From the NCBI GenBank assembly GCA_028287455.1, contig JAQBPP010000382.1:1-9051 (forward strand): 9,051 nt of DNA. Reading direction: 5' to 3'. The translations under genes were made by a program, and so were the position numbers. The stretch is from Bacilli bacterium. GTDB taxonomy: Bacteria; Bacillota; Bacilli; Tumebacillales; JAQBPP01. Shown piece after piece: positions 7,225-9,051 of this stretch (positions are counted from its first letter, which is position 1; each line of letters begins with the position of its first letter). The notes below the pieces were generated by a model. It was not told the DNA's origin, searched no databases, and saw nothing but the letters and a program-made list of their open reading frames with translations.

Positions 7225-7233
7225 CATAGACTA
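7225..7233 (+). promoter_or_regulatory. Candidate mother-cell sigma (E/K) -10 element for yabP-yabQ
   Basis: CATAGACTA fits the sigma-K -10 pattern CATAnnnTA exactly and differs by one base from the sigma-E pattern CATACAHT. It would start transcription about 30 bp before the yabP start, just upstream of an ideal ribosome-binding site. No good -35 match for either factor was found at the usual distance. The call rests on the -10, the position, and the known sigma-E control of yabP-yabQ in B. subtilis. Confidence 0.3.
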
Positions 7234-7269
7234 GGAACTGAAAGCAAGTCCATCTAGGAGGATTGAAGC

Positions 7270-7584
7270 ATGGTAGATGATCGAGCCAAATCAGTGAACC
7301 CTAGCAGCTATGACCGTCATGAAGTTTGCTTGCTGAATCGGCATTCTTTAAAAGCAACTGGCGTGATCAATGTGGAAAGTTTCGATGTGCATGAGTTTGT
7401 TTTACAAACCGCGTATGGTCTATTGGCTATTCGAGGTGAAGAACTTCACATTAAAACATTGGATTTAGAAGGGGGAACGGTAATTGTAGAAGGGGCGGTT
7501 TTTGACCTGGTGTACTTCGATGATGGACTGCCTCCTGCTGCACAAAAATCAAAAGGATTCATCGGTAAACTGTTCCGGTTGTAG
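7270..7584 (+). CDS. yabP: YabP, sporulation protein of the YabP/YqfC family
   Basis: The 104-residue protein has no signal peptide or membrane segment. The YabP/YqfC family core is visible: HEVCLLNRHSL (17-27), GVINVESFD (31-39) and IRGEELHIKTLDLEGG (54-69), a compact beta-rich domain, followed by a short basic C-terminal tail. In B. subtilis yabP is made in the mother cell during sporulation together with yabQ; its molecular role is unknown. AGGAGG at 7256-7261 gives an ideal 8-base spacing to ATG 7270. The stop codon is followed at once by the yabQ ribosome-binding site, so the two genes form a tight operon. A terminator upstream isolates this pair from rqcP. Confidence 0.94.
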   Translation: MVDDRAKSVNPSSYDRHEVCLLNRHSLKATGVINVESFDVHEFVLQTAYGLLAIRGEELHIKTLDLEGGTVIVEGAVFDLVYFDDGLPPAAQKSKGFIGKLFRL

Positions 7585-7599
7585 AAGGAGGTTCATCAG

Positions 7600-8250
7600 G
7601 TGGCCTTAGAAGTGCAATACCTTACCTTCTTGAGCCTGCTCGCATCAGGTATCGTATTAGGGGCAGTCTATGACAGTTACACAGTAGTGCTCCGGGAATG
7701 GCGCTTTTTGCGCTTTCTGCGGCCGATGGTGGATCTTTCCTATTGGATTTGCGGCTTAGTTGTGGTATTTTATCTGTTAATGCGCATCAATCATGCAGAT
7801 TTTCGCATTTCTATTTATCTGCTTCTGCTGATTGGTTGGTTTTTATATCGCATTACGTTGAGACAAGCCGTGATTGCCAGCACTGTAGGAATTATTATGG
7901 CGATCGGCTGGGTTTTGCTGATCGTTTGGCGAGTGGTCAATCTGCTGGTGATCAAACCTGTGTGGTTTACGATGCGAGTGGTTTATCGGATTGTGCTGCT
8001 GATGGATCGTCTGCTGAAAGCGATGGAGCTGGTGCTGCTCTGGCCTTTCAAAGTGATCTTTAAAACAGCGGTGTCCATTCTCAGACTGTTGTTCCAACCG
8101 CTGCTGAGACGATTAATGGTAATTTTATCACCTTACTTGAATCAAGCAGGACAAAGATGGGGATTGATGCAAAATAAATGGAAGGAATTAACCTCCTTTA
8201 TGTCGAATTGGTTAATTAAGAAGGACGACGATGATCATCCTCCCTCATAA
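7600..8250 (+). CDS. yabQ: YabQ, spore cortex biosynthesis membrane protein
   Basis: YabQ sits in the outer forespore membrane and is needed for spore cortex formation in B. subtilis. The 216-residue product has hydrophobic segments near residues 7-25, 47-63, 69-84 and 91-110, with the family-like GAVYDSY after the first helix. A long basic, leucine-rich amphipathic part (about 111-180) and a polar tail ending KKDDDDHPPS follow. Length is about that of known YabQ. The GTG start at 7600 is supported by AAGGAGGT at 7585-7592, which lies immediately after the yabP stop, so translation of the two is probably coupled. The biochemical activity is unknown. An out-of-phase frame at 7698-8063 inside it is a shadow. 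Confidence 0.93.
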   Translation: MALEVQYLTFLSLLASGIVLGAVYDSYTVVLREWRFLRFLRPMVDLSYWICGLVVVFYLLMRINHADFRISIYLLLLIGWFLYRITLRQAVIASTVGIIMAIGWVLLIVWRVVNLLVIKPVWFTMRVVYRIVLLMDRLLKAMELVLLWPFKVIFKTAVSILRLLFQPLLRRLMVILSPYLNQAGQRWGLMQNKWKELTSFMSNWLIKKDDDDHPPS

Positions 8251-8290
8251 AGTTGACTTATTTTATTTATACTAGTTGGAGGCGTATACC

Positions 8291-8644
8291 GTGAGGCAAG
8301 GTTCTGCCGCACGTGGAAAAGTAGTGCCGCTGTCATCTTCGGCTCTACGAGTATCCACTCAGCCTGCTCGTTCCCGGTTGATCCCCAGAATGCGAAATTT
8401 ATTGTTGATTGGTTGTATCGTTTGGGCGCTATGGACTTATTTTTTTGTTCAGCTGCCTGCCTTGCACCAGTTGAATCGTGAAAAAGCCGATTTATCTAAT
8501 CAGCTGTCTTCGATGCAGCAGGACAACAGCAATCTAGGAAAAACAATCGCCAATTTGGGAACTGACGCATATATTGAACGGATTGCACGTCAGGATTACA
8601 ACATGATTAAACCTGGCGATATCCTTTATCAACACACGAAATGA
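8291..8644 (+). CDS. divIC: DivIC, FtsB-like septum formation initiator
   Basis: DivIC is a bitopic division protein that forms a complex with FtsL and DivIB at the septum and regulates septal cell-wall synthesis. The 117-residue product has a basic cytoplasmic N-terminus (1-35), one membrane helix at about 36-55, a heptad-like coiled coil at about 58-88 (LNREKADLSNQLSSMQQDN) and the FtsB/DivIC C-terminal motif YIERIARQDYNMIKPGD at 94-110. I chose GTG 8291 because GGAGG at 8278-8282 is ideally placed (8 bases). The longer in-frame TTG start at 8276 would overlap this ribosome-binding site and has none of its own. The gene follows yabQ by 40 bp with no terminator between, so some expression may come from the sporulation promoter. 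A vegetative promoter is needed for division but was not identified; TTGACT at 8253 and TATACT at 8268 are only 9 bp apart. Confidence 0.95.
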   Translation: MRQGSAARGKVVPLSSSALRVSTQPARSRLIPRMRNLLLIGCIVWALWTYFFVQLPALHQLNREKADLSNQLSSMQQDNSNLGKTIANLGTDAYIERIARQDYNMIKPGDILYQHTK

Positions 8645-8670
8645 CACTCATTTAGTGATGTTCATTATTC

Positions 8671-8698
8671 TTGACACTTCCTATAACCGTTGTATACT
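8671..8698 (+). promoter_or_regulatory. Sigma-A promoter for the S1-domain gene
   Basis: A perfect -35 TTGACA (8671-8676) and a good -10 TATACT (8693-8698) are separated by 16 bp. Transcription would start near 8705, about 40 bp before the ATG at 8745. No clear terminator lies between divIC and this promoter, so read-through from divIC may add to expression. Confidence 0.85.
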
Positions 8699-8744
8699 TT
8701 AGATTGGATTTCTTTCTTAAATTCGAGGGGGAGCGTTTTCTTTC

Positions 8745-9051
8745 ATGTCAATTGAAGTTGGCAGCAAACTAGAGGGGAAAGTAACTGGCATCACTAATTT
8801 TGGGGCATTCGTCCTGCTGCCAGGCGGAGTAACAGGATTGGTTCATATTTCTGAAATTGCAGACACTTATGTCAAGGATATCAATGATCATCTGAAGGTC
8901 AATGATGAAGTTACGGTTAAAGTGATCAACGTCGATAAGGATGGTAAAATTGGTTTGTCGATTCGGCAAGCGAAGGAACAGCCTCAGACGGTGCCTGCCG
9001 GTCGTCCACCCGTTGACAGAGAGCGCTTTTCAGATCGTCCTGGAGGAGGAT
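8745..9051 (+). CDS. yabR: YabR-like S1-domain RNA-binding protein (3'-truncated by window edge)
   Basis: The frame is open from ATG 8745 to the last base, giving 102 residues; the stop lies beyond the window. Residues 1-75 form one complete S1 (OB-fold) RNA-binding domain: VGSKLEGKVTGITNFGAFV at the start, GLVHISEI at 31-38 and the closing DKDGKIGLSIRQ. A polar, Pro/Arg/Gly-rich linker begins about residue 78, as in YabR and general stress protein 13-type proteins, which bind RNA or ribosomes. GGGGGAG at 8727-8733 is the ribosome-binding site (11-base spacing). Position right after divIC matches yabR in B. subtilis, where spoIIE lies further downstream. The exact function is not established. 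Confidence 0.93.
   Translation, partial: MSIEVGSKLEGKVTGITNFGAFVLLPGGVTGLVHISEIADTYVKDINDHLKVNDEVTVKVINVDKDGKIGLSIRQAKEQPQTVPAGRPPVDRERFSDRPGGG

Noticed and set aside
7698..8063. 121-codon + strand frame inside yabQ
   Set aside because: It is an out-of-phase shadow of yabQ with no start signals of its own.
8253..8273. TTGACT and TATACT as a sigma-A promoter for divIC
   Set aside because: The hexamers are only 9 bp apart, far too close for sigma-A, which needs about 17 bp.
8641..8668. CACT/AGTG repeat after divIC as a terminator
   Set aside because: The stem is only 4 bp, A/T-rich around it, and no T-run follows.
1..9051. A novel defence, toxin-antitoxin or mobile system
   Set aside because: Every gene belongs to a known, syntenic Bacillales core family; the name MazG does not imply a MazEF toxin system, and no transposase, integrase, CRISPR repeat or attachment site is visible.

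Overview
The window is a stretch of core chromosome from an endospore-forming Firmicute of the Bacillales. SpoVT, YabP, YabQ and DivIC-type genes sit in the same order as the Bacillus subtilis mfd-spoVT-yabM-yabN-yabO-yabP-yabQ-divIC-yabR region. An HU gene lies between mazG and rqcP, which B. subtilis lacks; from memory, Paenibacillus and Brevibacillus have it. A Paenibacillaceae-like or related lineage is therefore the best guess, but the genus cannot be fixed from the sequence. All real genes are on the + strand, packing is dense, and there is no mobile element, CRISPR array, tRNA or rRNA.

Layout: 1-2361 is the C-terminal two thirds of mfd (transcription-repair coupling factor), cut by the window edge. 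2362-2619 is non-coding and holds a perfect 9-bp dyad and the spoVT leader. 2620-3162 is spoVT, followed by its own hairpin terminator (3176-3208). A candidate extended -10 promoter then leads into yabM (3294-4910), a 14-TM-type lipid/polysaccharide flippase. yabM is followed after one base by mazG (4912-6405), a methylase-like/MazG fusion. Next come hup (6490-6768) and, 7 bases later, rqcP (6776-7072), closed by a strong terminator (7095-7143). After a non-coding stretch holding a candidate sporulation-type -10 element come yabP (7270-7584) and yabQ (7600-8250), sporulation genes, then divIC (8291-8644). A clear sigma-A promoter (8671-8698) precedes a 3'-truncated yabR-like S1-domain gene (8745 to the end).

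The region mixes genome maintenance (Mfd, HU), nucleotide clean-up (MazG), ribosome rescue (RqcP), envelope and division (YabM, DivIC) and sporulation (SpoVT, YabP, YabQ). The terminators divide it into at least three transcription units: spoVT; yabM-mazG-hup-rqcP; and yabP-yabQ with divIC-yabR, where yabR also has its own promoter. I found no undescribed system. The points worth a second look are regulatory: an rqcP start with no visible Shine-Dalgarno next to hup, the dyad before spoVT, and the candidate mother-cell promoter before yabP.
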